A stretch of DNA of 32,889 nucleotides from Gemmatimonadota bacterium (GCA_025362095.1 JANYIJ010000173.1:1-32889), one strand, 5' to 3'. Shown: positions 9,738-19,123, counted from the first letter of the stretch. Program-made: numbers and translations. The notes: generated by a model not told the origin, from the letters alone.

Positions 9738-10124
9738 ATGGCTCTGCCCACGCCGCAGCCCTGGTCCACCGTCAAACTCGAAGAGCTCACCCCGCTTCTC
9801 TCCCGCCGTGTGTTGACGGCGGAAAAGACGATGATCGCGCAGGTCTATCTGAAAAAGGGGGCGATTGTCAAAGCGCACGAGCACCACAACGAACAAATCA
9901 CCTACATCCTCGAGGGCGGGCTTCGCTTCTGGCTCGGCGAAAACGCGGACAAAGCGCCGAACGCACCGTATGTCGATGTGATGGCCGGCGAAGTGCTGCT
10001 CATTCCCGGCAACCTGCGTCATCAGGCAGAAGCGCTGGCGGACACGCTCGATCTCGACGTGTTCAACCCGCCGCGCGAAGACTGGCTGAAAGGAACCGAC
10101 GCGTACATTCGCGAGCAGAAATAG
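9738..10124 (+). CDS. Cupin domain protein
   Basis: MALPTPQPWSTVKLEELTPLLSRRVLTAEKTMIAQVYLKKGAIVKAHEHHNEQITYILEGGLRFWLG...GEVLLIPGNLRHQAEALADTLDLDVFNPPREDWL; HEHHNEQ metal-binding cupin motif. ORF-track start at 9678 overlaps the upstream hairpin. Confidence 0.85.
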   Translation: MALPTPQPWSTVKLEELTPLLSRRVLTAEKTMIAQVYLKKGAIVKAHEHHNEQITYILEGGLRFWLGENADKAPNAPYVDVMAGEVLLIPGNLRHQAEALADTLDLDVFNPPREDWLKGTDAYIREQK

Positions 10125-10134
10125 GAATAGAAAA

Positions 10135-10923
10135 ATGGATCTCGGACTTTCCAATCGAGTCGCGCTCGTCTGTGGCGCGAGCAAAGGGATCGGCTACGCT
10201 GTTGCCGAGCAGCTCGCGCGCGAGGGGGGGCAGGTCGCGATCGTCTCGCGCGATGCAAAATCGATTGCGGACGCGGCAGCGCGGCTCTCGACGATCGGCA
10301 AGAAGGTTTTTCCGATCATCGCCGATCTCAGCACGAGTGCAGGCACCTCGGAAGCCGTCGCGAAGGTGCTCGAACATTTTGGCTCTGTCGATGTGCTTGT
10401 CACGAACACCGGCGGCCCTACTCCGGGGCCGTCGCTCTCGCATGACTGGGCAGCGTGGACGACCGCCACGGAATTGCTGCTGCGCAGCGCGGTGGAGCTG
10501 ACGCGCGCGCTCGTTCCTGGCATGCAGCAGCGCAAGTGGGGGCGCGTGATCGGCATTACGTCGATCGCGGTGAAGAAACCGGTGCCGAGTCTCGTGCTCT
10601 CGAACAGTCTGCGCGCGGCGGTCACGGGATACTATCGCACGCTCGCAGATGAAGTCGGAATCGACGGCGTGACGGTGAACACCGTGCTCCCGGGGTACGT
10701 CGCAACCGAGCGACTCGAGCAGCTCGCCGATGCGAGTGCCAAACGAACAGGCGCATCAAAGGAAAGCATCTTCGATTCGTACAAGACGGGAACGCCGGTG
10801 GGGCGGGTGGGAACGCCGGATGAGATCGCGGCAGTGGTGGCGTTCTTGGCGTCGGAGAAGGCTTCGTTTGTAACGGGGCAGGCAATACTCGTTGATGGAG
10901 GGAGATCAGGCACTCTCTTCTAG
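10135..10923 (+). CDS. SDR family oxidoreductase
   Basis: Rossmann motif ALVCGASKGIGYAVAEQLAREG, NTGG, and terminal VAFLASEKASFVTGQAILVDGG typical of SDRs. The canonical YxxxK appears altered (VLSNSLRAAVTGYYRTLADEV). Confidence 0.9.
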   Translation: MDLGLSNRVALVCGASKGIGYAVAEQLAREGGQVAIVSRDAKSIADAAARLSTIGKKVFPIIADLSTSAGTSEAVAKVLEHFGSVDVLVTNTGGPTPGPSLSHDWAAWTTATELLLRSAVELTRALVPGMQQRKWGRVIGITSIAVKKPVPSLVLSNSLRAAVTGYYRTLADEVGIDGVTVNTVLPGYVATERLEQLADASAKRTGASKESIFDSYKTGTPVGRVGTPDEIAAVVAFLASEKASFVTGQAILVDGGRSGTLF

Positions 10924-10938
10924 ACTACAGACGGTAGG

Positions 10939-11048
10939 GGGGAGGCAACTACGGCGAATCGTGAGTGGGCATTGGCGAGAGCGTGGTGACTTGCAAGTGG
11001 CCACGCTCTCGCCCATTACGACTCGCGATTCGCCGTAGTCGCCTCCCC
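10939..11048. repeat. Large imperfect intergenic palindrome (arms 10939-10986 and 11001-11048)
   Basis: GGGGAGGCAACTACGGCGAATCGTGAGTGGGCATTGGCGAGAGCGTGG versus the reverse complement of CCACGCTCTCGCCCATTACGACTCGCGATTCGCCGTAGTCGCCTCCCC; the loop contains the perfect 10-bp palindrome ACTTGCAAGT. Confidence 0.88.
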
Positions 11049-11076
11049 TCTCTCATCAATGCAGTTCCGTTAGATT

Positions 11077-12447
11077 GTGGTCTTACCTCAGTCCGGAACC
11101 CAATTGTCGTTTAGCTCCCTCCAGCTCCACCCCAGCCTCCACAAAGGCCTCAAAGAACTCGGCTACACCCGCCCCACTCCCATTCAGGCTGACGCCATTC
11201 CGCCGGCGCTCGAAGGGCGCGACGTGCTCGCCTGCGCCATGACTGGCAGCGGCAAGACAGCAGCGTTCGTGCTCCCGATTCTGCACAAGCTTATGGACCG
11301 CCCGCGTGGAACCACGCGCGCGCTCGTCATCACGCCGACGCGCGAACTCGCGGCACAGATTCTCGAGAGCATCAACGATCTCGCGGTGCACACGCCGCTC
11401 ACCGGCGCTGCGGTGTTTGGCGGCGTCGGCATGGGCCCGCAGGAACACGCCTTCCGCAGCGGTGTCGATATCATCGTCGCCACGCCGGGGCGGCTGCTCG
11501 ATCACTTTCGCTCGCCGTACGCGAAACTCGCCGGCCTCGAATACCTCGTGCTCGACGAGGCCGATCGCATGCTCGATATGGGTTTTCTCCCCGACATCCG
11601 CCGCGTGATCAAGCATCTGCCGCCCAAACGTCAGACGCTTTTCTTCTCTGCCACGATGCCGCCGCCGATCGCGGCGCTCACCCGGGAGATGCTGCACAAT
11701 CCCGTCACGCTGAACGTCGAGCGTGAGTCGAAGCCCGCGGTGGGAATCACGCAGGCTGTGTATCCGGTCACGCAGGATCTCAAGTCTGCGCTCCTGCTCT
11801 CGCTGCTCACGCGGGGCGACATGAAAGAAGCGCTCGTCTTCACGCGCACCAAGCATCGCGCGAACCGCATCGCCGAGTATCTCGTGCGGCACGGCATCAA
11901 GGCGGAGCGCATCCATGGTAACCGTTCGCAGTCGGCGCGCACTGCGGCGCTCGCGGGATTTAAGGACGGCACGTATCGGGTGCTCGTCGCGACGGATATC
12001 GCAGCGCGTGGAATCGACGTCGAAGCGCTCGGCCACGTCGTGAACCTCGACGTGCCGGCTGTTCCCGAGGATTACATCCATCGCGTGGGCCGCACGGCGC
12101 GCGCCGAACTCAAGGGCGACGCGTTCACGTTCGTCGCGCCGGATGAAGAGGCAGATCTGCGCAATATCGAGAAGGCGATCGGACGCCGGCTGCCGCGGGT
12201 GACCGTGCCGGATTTCAACTACAACGCCAAGCCGGAAGGAAAGCTCGAGATTCCGCTCGCGGAACGTCTCGCGAAGCATCGCGCGAACAAGTCGGGCGAT
12301 CGCGCGCGCGCCGCGGAGAACGCGAAACGCCGCGCGAGCTCGCCGCATGGCGGCGGACGCCGCGGTCCCGGCGCTCCCGGCGGTTCGAGCGGGCAGGGCG
12401 GATCCGGCGGGTCGCGTGGCGGACGCGGCGGAGGCCGCGCGCGCTGA
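11077..12447 (+). CDS. rhlE: DEAD-box RNA helicase, RhlE-like
   Basis: AMTGSGKTAAF, PTRELAAQ, VLDEADRMLDMGF, FFSATM, ATDIAARGIDV, HRVGRTARA; Gly/Arg-rich C-terminal tail. GTG start; a TTG at 11104 is an alternative. Confidence 0.92.
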   Translation: MVLPQSGTQLSFSSLQLHPSLHKGLKELGYTRPTPIQADAIPPALEGRDVLACAMTGSGKTAAFVLPILHKLMDRPRGTTRALVITPTRELAAQILESINDLAVHTPLTGAAVFGGVGMGPQEHAFRSGVDIIVATPGRLLDHFRSPYAKLAGLEYLVLDEADRMLDMGFLPDIRRVIKHLPPKRQTLFFSATMPPPIAALTREMLHNPVTLNVERESKPAVGITQAVYPVTQDLKSALLLSLLTRGDMKEALVFTRTKHRANRIAEYLVRHGIKAERIHGNRSQSARTAALAGFKDGTYRVLVATDIAARGIDVEALGHVVNLDVPAVPEDYIHRVGRTARAELKGDAFTFVAPDEEADLRNIEKAIGRRLPRVTVPDFNYNAKPEGKLEIPLAERLAKHRANKSGDRARAAENAKRRASSPHGGGRRGPGAPGGSSGQGGSGGSRGGRGGGRAR

Positions 12448-13817
12448 GCCGCATATCGCTTATCGGGCTCCTCGGCGTCGCGCTCGCACCGATCGGCGCG
12501 CGCGCGCAGCAGGCGGGAAAGGCAGTTCCCAAGGATTTTGCCGCGATCGTCGGCGTCGTCGACGACAGCATTCACGGCGGCCCGCTCAAGGGCGCGCTCG
12601 TCACAGTCGTAGGCACGAAACGCCAGGGCGCGACGAACGCGGCGGGGATGTTCATCATCGATAGCATTCCGCCGGGCGAGCATCGCATCGTCGTCACGCA
12701 TCCGTTGCTCGACACACTCGGTCTCACGGTGCTCTCTGCGCCGTTCACCGTCACCGGCGGCACGCAGTGGCAAATCGGCGCGCACACGCCGACGTTCGAA
12801 GAAGTGCGCGCGAAGGCTTGCGCACGCGGTCCGGTCTCCGGCGGCAGCGCGATTCTTGTCGGGCGCGTGCTTCAGGCCGACACCGATCAGCCGGCCGTCG
12901 GGGCAGCGGTGTCGTTGCTGTTCAAGGATCTCTCGACGACTAATCCCGTCGACAAAGTTCGCACCGGCCGGTCCGGTGCCAATGGCGCGTTCGCGATCTG
13001 CGGCTTGCCGCCGTCGTTCAGCGGAAATCTTCAGGCGACGCAGGGTGGCGTGACGACCGCCGACCTTCCGCTCAAGACGAATGATGTCTCGATCACGACG
13101 GCCATTCTCTCTATTGGCGGGAACGGCGCGGGCAACGCGGTGCTCAAGGGAACTGTGAAGGCGCGCGGCGGCGGACCCGTCGCGGGCGCGCAAGTGACTG
13201 TCATCGGCACGCCGACCGTGGTGATGACTGCGGACGACGGCACGTTCACGCTCAGCGGCCTTCCGTCTGGCACGCACGAGGCCGTCGTACGGAAAATTGG
13301 TTTCGCGAAGGTCTCGGAGATCGTGAATCTCGCCGCGCGCGCGCCTAGCGAAGTCGCCATCCTGCTCGAGCAGGCGACGGTGCTCGGCACCGTGCACATC
13401 GTCGGCAAGATGGACGACGGTCTGAGCAAAATTGGGTTCCTCGCGCGCAAGCAGCAGGGTCGCGGCATCTACTTCACGCCCGAGCAGATCGCCGATAGGA
13501 ATCCGGCGGTGATGACCGACCTGATCCGCATGTCGGCCGGAGTCCGCGTGATTCAGGCGAGTGGCGGACGTTTTATCACGTCCACGTCGAGCGCCGGTTC
13601 GACAAAAGACGGATGCATGAACGTCTTCATCGATCGCGCGCGCTTCGATCAGTATCAGCCGGGCGATGTCGACGACGCGCTTCCCGCAGCCGATCTCGGC
13701 GCGATCGAGTACTACAGCCAGCCGTCGTCGGTGCCGCCGGAGTTCAGTGTGCCGGGGAAAACGTGCGCGACGCTCGTGCTCTGGTCGAAGACGCTGTTGA
13801 CGACGCTCAAACCCTGA
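12444..13817 (+). CDS. Secreted carboxypeptidase-regulatory-like/TonB-receptor-plug-like protein
   Basis: Frame is open upstream of the ORF-track ATG (12648) and encodes a signal peptide LSRISLIGLLGVALAPIGARAQQ followed by FAAIVGVVDDSIHGGPLKGALVTVVGTKRQGATNAAGMFIIDSIPPGEHRI. Plug-like segment GIYFTPEQIADRNPAVMTDLIRMSAGVRV. Start codon proposed as CTG (12444); see finding. Confidence 0.78.
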   Translation: MSRISLIGLLGVALAPIGARAQQAGKAVPKDFAAIVGVVDDSIHGGPLKGALVTVVGTKRQGATNAAGMFIIDSIPPGEHRIVVTHPLLDTLGLTVLSAPFTVTGGTQWQIGAHTPTFEEVRAKACARGPVSGGSAILVGRVLQADTDQPAVGAAVSLLFKDLSTTNPVDKVRTGRSGANGAFAICGLPPSFSGNLQATQGGVTTADLPLKTNDVSITTAILSIGGNGAGNAVLKGTVKARGGGPVAGAQVTVIGTPTVVMTADDGTFTLSGLPSGTHEAVVRKIGFAKVSEIVNLAARAPSEVAILLEQATVLGTVHIVGKMDDGLSKIGFLARKQQGRGIYFTPEQIADRNPAVMTDLIRMSAGVRVIQASGGRFITSTSSAGSTKDGCMNVFIDRARFDQYQPGDVDDALPAADLGAIEYYSQPSSVPPEFSVPGKTCATLVLWSKTLLTTLKP

Positions 13818-13829
13818 AGCGAGCCGCCG

Positions 13830-14750
13830 CTACTTTCGTTTGAGCGGGTGCCGGCGATAGAAGTCCCACATCAGTCGCGATGCGTCGATTTCGTAAGTGG
13901 TCGTTCCCGTGAACCACTCCGGCAGCGGCTGGCCGCCGGGCCACGTGTGTCCGCCGCCGTTGATCGTGTAGAGCACCACTTCCGCGTCGTCGGCGCAATG
14001 CAGATACACGCGGCGAACAACATGCGGGGCGACCGCGGAATCCAACGGCCTCGGGTCGCACTGGTTTCGATTCGCATATTTTGCCGTCCAGCTCCGAATG
14101 CTCGGAAATCGATCGGTCGCGGCCCAGGAGAGTCCACCGTTGTAGGGAGCGGCCGGATCGGCGGTCCCGTGAAACGAGATCATTGGCACGGGCCGGCTTT
14201 CGGCGCACCGCGTGAACGGTACCAGATGCGCGGCCCCAACCATCCCCACGGCCGCAATGCGATCCGACATTGCGCATGAAAGCTCGAACGACATCCCTCC
14301 GCCGTTCGACAGTCCGTCCGCATAGATCCGCGATGAGTCGATGTTGTAGTGACTCTTCAGTGTGTCGATCACATCGGAGATGAACGTGACATCCCTCGCG
14401 AGTCGCGGGCTACCGTCCGCGCGCCAAATTCGCGGGCCGTCGCTGTCGAAGCCCGATGGATAGACGACGATGAAGCCTTCTCGGTCGGCCACGCGATTCC
14501 ATTGACTCGTTTCCTTCTGTGCCGCACCCCAGAGGGCGGCTCCGTGCAGGCTGATGACGAGCGGCGTCGGCTTCGTGCGATCGTAGCTCGGCGGCACATA
14601 CAGCAGATACTCTCGCTTCTCGCCGGAAGAAATCATCGCGCCATTCTCGCGATTTGCCACGCGAAATGACTCGGCCTCGATCAGCGCGAGCAGCAGCGGC
14701 GTGCTGAGGATCACCCACACCGCTCGGAGAAGAGTCTTCCTGCGCGTCAT
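13830..14750 (-). CDS. PHB depolymerase/feruloyl-esterase-like alpha/beta hydrolase
   Basis: Minus-strand start at 14750 (MTRRKTLLRAVWVILSTPLLLALIEA); REYLLYVPPSYDRTKPTPLVISLHGA, GLSNGGGMSFELSC nucleophile region, MISFHGTADPAAPYNGG, NGGGHTWPGG. Confidence 0.86.
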   Translation of the reverse strand: MTRRKTLLRAVWVILSTPLLLALIEAESFRVANRENGAMISSGEKREYLLYVPPSYDRTKPTPLVISLHGAALWGAAQKETSQWNRVADREGFIVVYPSGFDSDGPRIWRADGSPRLARDVTFISDVIDTLKSHYNIDSSRIYADGLSNGGGMSFELSCAMSDRIAAVGMVGAAHLVPFTRCAESRPVPMISFHGTADPAAPYNGGLSWAATDRFPSIRSWTAKYANRNQCDPRPLDSAVAPHVVRRVYLHCADDAEVVLYTINGGGHTWPGGQPLPEWFTGTTTYEIDASRLMWDFYRRHPLKRK

Positions 14751-16384
14751 CGATGCCGGTTCCAGTCGAGCGCCAGCGGCGCTGCGGATACTCTCGCCAG
14801 CGGAATTGCGAGAATAGCGACCAGGAGCAGAAAGTAGTGAGGAATGAGCGGCCCCGATGCGAGCCACGCGAGCAGCATGTAGAGCGTGAGGACCGAGGCA
14901 ACCCACACGGACGCCGATTGCAGAAGCGCGCGGTCGCTGAGCAGCCGGCGCTCGAAGAGCCGGGCCGCGACCCCCGCGGCGGCGAGGACTTTGAGCACGC
15001 TGAGCACCGCGAGAATCGCTGGCAATTTGACCCAGATCCAAGCCTGTGCAGTCTTGTGAGTGTCAACGTACTGAGCGACCGGTCCCAGGATCACGACGAA
15101 GATCACGGCGACAAGCACACTCGATCTGATTATCCATGCGCGACCGGTCAGTCCGATGCACATACTCTGCACCAACTGCCTCCACGTCGTTGCGATCAGT
15201 CCGCACAGAAGCAACAGTGCGAACACGATCGCGCGCGGAGCCCCGAGACCCTCGATCGCACGAGTTACGCGAACCAGCACCAAGGGCCAAGTGCCGGAGA
15301 GGCCGAGAGCGAGCGGCACCGCGACGATCACGAGCAGCCACGCGGCGAGGGTACTCCAGACGGCCGCCTGCAACTTTGCGGAGATCAGCGCGACGCTCGT
15401 CAACGGCCGCGTCGCGATGAAAGGGGAAACGCCGTAGGAATCGCGCGCCTCCGGATTCGCCTTGCTGTACGTCGTGGCAACGAACGCGGCCAAAAGGGGC
15501 GGAGTGAGCGAGACGATGACGAGAATCAGCTCGACGAGTGGCTCCGCGTCTTTCGCGAGCCAGAGCAACGCCAGCTGGAACGGTAGGAGCATGGCAACAA
15601 CTCCCGGCAGCGACCGTCCTTGACGACGCCACTCGAGCCAGAGCTGCGCGCGACCCGGAGATGAGAATCTTTCCAACTCTCGCTTCGGCGTCTTCGCGTT
15701 GCTCGCCTTGCGCGCGAAGCCGCCACGCCAATCGGGCACATCGCCGCGCCTGGCGCGCGTGACAGCGGAGTGGGCGACGAGATACGCGAGCGGAAGTTGT
15801 GGCGCGAGGATTGCGATCATCAGTCCTTCGCCGGCCTTGTAGTGAACCGCCAGGATGACGATGGCATCCAGCGCCGCGAGCCACAGCACCGTGACGATCA
15901 CGCGCATTCCCGGCAGGCCATACGGCATCCATGTCAGCGCCTGCGTCCACGCGAGAAATCCGGCGAGGAGGAATGCGGGCCAGATGAGCGGAACGTCGAT
16001 TCCCCATGGCCAGCGCGCGAAGAGCGCCGGCACCAGCCAGAGGAGTGCCCCGGTCGCCATTCCGTAGAGCATCGGCGCACCCACGAGTGTCGACGTCTTC
16101 ACCGGCAGCGCAAACATTCGCGGTGGGAAGATTGATTGGCGCGCCGAGAGATCTCCGGCGAAGCCGAAGCTGAACACGGCGAGATAGTAGAAGTACGTTG
16201 TCGAAAGCGGCGCGATGATCGCCGCGGCTCGTTCATCTGGCGGCACAAGCGTGATGTGCGCAATCGACCCGAACCCGAGAACTTTTACCGCCGCAAGTAA
16301 CAGGCAGTAGACAACGATTCCGATCAGCGGCCAGGGATACCGGCGCCGAAATTCCCACCCGATCGCATGCGCGGCGGATCGCAC
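14747..16384 (-). CDS. ABC transporter permease-like integral membrane protein
   Basis: Multiple hydrophobic segments; immediately downstream of an ABC ATPase gene, with a 4-nt overlap to the esterase gene. Confidence 0.75.
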   Translation of the reverse strand: MRSAAHAIGWEFRRRYPWPLIGIVVYCLLLAAVKVLGFGSIAHITLVPPDERAAAIIAPLSTTYFYYLAVFSFGFAGDLSARQSIFPPRMFALPVKTSTLVGAPMLYGMATGALLWLVPALFARWPWGIDVPLIWPAFLLAGFLAWTQALTWMPYGLPGMRVIVTVLWLAALDAIVILAVHYKAGEGLMIAILAPQLPLAYLVAHSAVTRARRGDVPDWRGGFARKASNAKTPKRELERFSSPGRAQLWLEWRRQGRSLPGVVAMLLPFQLALLWLAKDAEPLVELILVIVSLTPPLLAAFVATTYSKANPEARDSYGVSPFIATRPLTSVALISAKLQAAVWSTLAAWLLVIVAVPLALGLSGTWPLVLVRVTRAIEGLGAPRAIVFALLLLCGLIATTWRQLVQSMCIGLTGRAWIIRSSVLVAVIFVVILGPVAQYVDTHKTAQAWIWVKLPAILAVLSVLKVLAAAGVAARLFERRLLSDRALLQSASVWVASVLTLYMLLAWLASGPLIPHYFLLLVAILAIPLARVSAAPLALDWNRHR

Positions 16385-16387
16385 GAT

Positions 16388-17140
16388 TTACGGCTCAGCC
16401 GCCTGCGACGCAGCACCGCCGACGTGAATCACAAAAATTTCGTCGAGCGTGGGAGCCCGTCCGTTCACGCGGTGCGATTCCTTCATCGAGCCGAGCGGCG
16501 CGCTGAGGACGATTTCGCCTTTGCGGAGCATCGTGACGTGGTCGGCCACGAGCTCGACCTCGTCCAGTAAATGGGACGAGAACAATACCGTGCGCCCTTC
16601 GCCTGCGATCGTGCGGAGGATTGCGCCGAGAATGTCACGGCGGACGATCGGGTCGAGCCCGGACGATGGTTCGTCGAGCACAAGCAGCTCCGGTCGATGG
16701 GCGAGGGCGACGAGCAGTCCTGCCCGCGCTTTCTGTCCCTTCGAAAGGCTCTTGATCTTCGCCGCGCTGTCGAGCGCGAACATCTCTCGCAATTCTTCCG
16801 CGTACGCATCATCCCACGCCGGATAGAACGCGCGCGAATAGCGGATGAGCTCGTCGACGCGCATCCAGCCGGGGAGATCGTTCTCTTCGGACAAGTATCC
16901 GATGCGGGACAGCACACCGACGGGATCCGCGACAGGATCGAGGCCGAAGACGCGCACCGATCCACTCTCCGCGCGCAGCAGCCCCAAGATGTGCTTAATG
17001 AGCGTCGTCTTTCCGGCGCCGTTCGCCCCGACTAGGCCGTAGACCGCCCCGCGCGGGAGCGCAAGGTTGATCGCGGATAGCGCCGTTGCCGCGCCGAACC
17101 GGCGCGTCAGCTCCGAGATCTCAATAACCGGTTCATTCAT
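16388..17140 (-). CDS. ABC transporter ATP-binding protein
   Basis: Start MNEPVIEISELTRRF; Walker A GANGAGKTT, signature-like SLSKGQKARAG, Walker B ELLVLDEPSSGLD, SSHLLDEVE. Confidence 0.92.
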   Translation of the reverse strand: MNEPVIEISELTRRFGAATALSAINLALPRGAVYGLVGANGAGKTTLIKHILGLLRAESGSVRVFGLDPVADPVGVLSRIGYLSEENDLPGWMRVDELIRYSRAFYPAWDDAYAEELREMFALDSAAKIKSLSKGQKARAGLLVALAHRPELLVLDEPSSGLDPIVRRDILGAILRTIAGEGRTVLFSSHLLDEVELVADHVTMLRKGEIVLSAPLGSMKESHRVNGRAPTLDEIFVIHVGGAASQAAEP

Positions 17141-18164
17141 GCCGCGCCCCCGATGCATGCTGCCCCAGCAGTGCTGCGGTGAAGAGCAATAATGCTCCTG
17201 CCTGGTGCGCGACGCCAAGCCACACGGGAACGCTCTGCAACAGGGTCGCGATCCCAAGAGTTACTTGCAGCAGCACAGCGCCGAGCAGCAGCCGCGTTGC
17301 GCGCACGAGCCGCTCGTTCGGCGAGCGACGCGCTCGATACCAGATCCAGAGCGCAAGCGCGAACGTGACGGCCGCGATCAGTCGGTGATTGAACTGCACC
17401 GCCGCCGGGTTCTCGAACAGGTTCCGCCAAAACGGAGTGAGCTGACCGTACTCTGGCGGCACGAGTCCCGTGCCCATCAGCGGAAAGGTGTTGTAGATCT
17501 TCCCTGCGCGAAGCCCTGCGACGAACGCGCCGCTCGCCGCGGTGAACGGGACGAGCAGCGACAGCGCCATCAGGCTCGATCGCGCCGAATCATGGCCTGC
17601 GACCGGTCGCGAGGCGCGCGGCGCGATCAGCTCCGCCGCTGTCCATACCGTGAACGCGTACAATGCGAGCGCCGTCACGAGATGCGCCGCGAGCCGGTAC
17701 TGACTCACGCTCGTGCGCACGCTCAATCCGCTCTCCACCATCCACCAGCCGAGTGCGCCCTGCAACCCGAGCAGCACGAGCAATCCGATGAGCCGCGGCC
17801 AGAGTTCGCGGGGCAGGCGGCGACGGATCGCGAACCAGAGCAGCAGACCCGCGAGCGCAACGCCGACCAGCCGCGCCCAGAGGCGATGGGTGTATTCCCA
17901 CAGAAAAATCGTCTTGAACTCGCCAATCGACATGCCCTGATTGAGCAGCCTATACTGCGGAATTCGCTGGTATTTCTCGAATTCCGCCGCCCACTGTGCG
18001 TCGTTCAGCGGGGGAATCGCGCCGGTCATCGGCTTCCACTCGGTTATCGACACGCCGCTCTCGGTCAGGCGCGTGGCGCCGCCAATCAAAACGAGCAGCG
18101 CGATCATCGCGGCCCACACCGCGAGCCAGCGGCCGATTTCGCGCGCGTCGGCGGCGTCGGTCAC
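17133..18164 (-). CDS. ctaA: Heme A synthase, COX15/CtaA family
   Basis: LIGGATRLTESGVSITEWKPMTGAIPPLNDAQWAAEFEKYQRIPQYRLLNQGMSIGEFKTIFLWEYTHRLWARLVG is diagnostic of COX15-type heme A synthase; several TM segments. Confidence 0.93.
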   Translation of the reverse strand: MTDAADAREIGRWLAVWAAMIALLVLIGGATRLTESGVSITEWKPMTGAIPPLNDAQWAAEFEKYQRIPQYRLLNQGMSIGEFKTIFLWEYTHRLWARLVGVALAGLLLWFAIRRRLPRELWPRLIGLLVLLGLQGALGWWMVESGLSVRTSVSQYRLAAHLVTALALYAFTVWTAAELIAPRASRPVAGHDSARSSLMALSLLVPFTAASGAFVAGLRAGKIYNTFPLMGTGLVPPEYGQLTPFWRNLFENPAAVQFNHRLIAAVTFALALWIWYRARRSPNERLVRATRLLLGAVLLQVTLGIATLLQSVPVWLGVAHQAGALLLFTAALLGQHASGARHE

Positions 18165-19123
18165 GGGATGTCGCCGCTGAGGATCGTCGCGAGTTTTTTC
18201 GTGTCGATGTTTCCGCCGGAGATCACGCAGACGATTTTCTTCGCGCCGATTTCATTGGCGAGCGCAGCCGCAACCGACGCCGCGCCCGCGCCCTCGGCCA
18301 CGACCCGCGCGCGCTCGACAAGCAGCTTCACGGCGTCCGCGACTTGCCGCAGCGTGGCCTGTAACGATCCCGCGAGTTCCTGCTTCGCGAGCGGCCACAT
18401 CTCGGCGAGTACGCTCTTGCCGCCCATGCCGTCGACAAAACTCGCCGTATAGTCGATGCTCACCGGCCGGCCCGCCGCGAGTGAGGCCGCAAACGGCGCG
18501 CGCCCTTCGAGTTCCACGGCGTACACGCGCGTGTCAGGGCGAACCGAGTGCGCGGCGCACGCGATGCCGCACGCGAGTCCGCCGCTGCCGTATGGCACGA
18601 GAATGGCTCCCGCATCGGGAAGATCTTCGAAAATCTCCAGTGCGATCGTCCCATTGCCAGCCATGACCATTGGATCGGCGCCGGGATGAATGAACGTGCC
18701 GCGTTCGCCCGGCACGCTGTGCTCGAGAATCGCCTGCCACCAATCGGCGAACGGCACGAGTTGCACGCTCGCGCCGAGTCGTTCGATTGCCTCCAGCTTG
18801 GTTCGCGGCGCGTGATCGGGCGCGACGATGCGGCACGGCACGCCGAGCTCACGCGCCGCCCATGCGAGTCCCTGCGCCATGTTGCCCGCGCTTGCCGTGT
18901 AGACGCCTTGTGCAAGACGTTCCGGTGGAAGCGCTCGCATCGCGTTCAGCGCGCCACGGATTTTGAACGAACCGATCGGTTGAAGTGTCTCCAGTTTCAG
19001 GTAGAGCTCGCTCGGAGAATCCACCTGGAGGCGCACGAGCGGCGTGCGAAAGGCCGTCCCCGCGATTCTCGCGCGCGCGGCCTGGAATTCGGTCAAAGCG
19101 ATGGGGGCGAGCGGTTCGCGCAC
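18161..19123 (-). CDS. PLP-dependent threonine/serine dehydratase (fold type II)
   Basis: TPLVRLQVDSPSELYLKLETLQPIGSFKIRGALNAM (PLP lysine motif SFKIRGA), TASAGNMAQGLAWAARELGV, LVPYGSGGLACGIA. Start assigned to GTG at 19123; TTG at 19144 is an alternative. The ORF-track upstream extension to 19717 overlaps the divergent gene and is unlikely. Confidence 0.88.
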   Translation of the reverse strand: MREPLAPIALTEFQAARARIAGTAFRTPLVRLQVDSPSELYLKLETLQPIGSFKIRGALNAMRALPPERLAQGVYTASAGNMAQGLAWAARELGVPCRIVAPDHAPRTKLEAIERLGASVQLVPFADWWQAILEHSVPGERGTFIHPGADPMVMAGNGTIALEIFEDLPDAGAILVPYGSGGLACGIACAAHSVRPDTRVYAVELEGRAPFAASLAAGRPVSIDYTASFVDGMGGKSVLAEMWPLAKQELAGSLQATLRQVADAVKLLVERARVVAEGAGAASVAAALANEIGAKKIVCVISGGNIDTKKLATILSGDIP

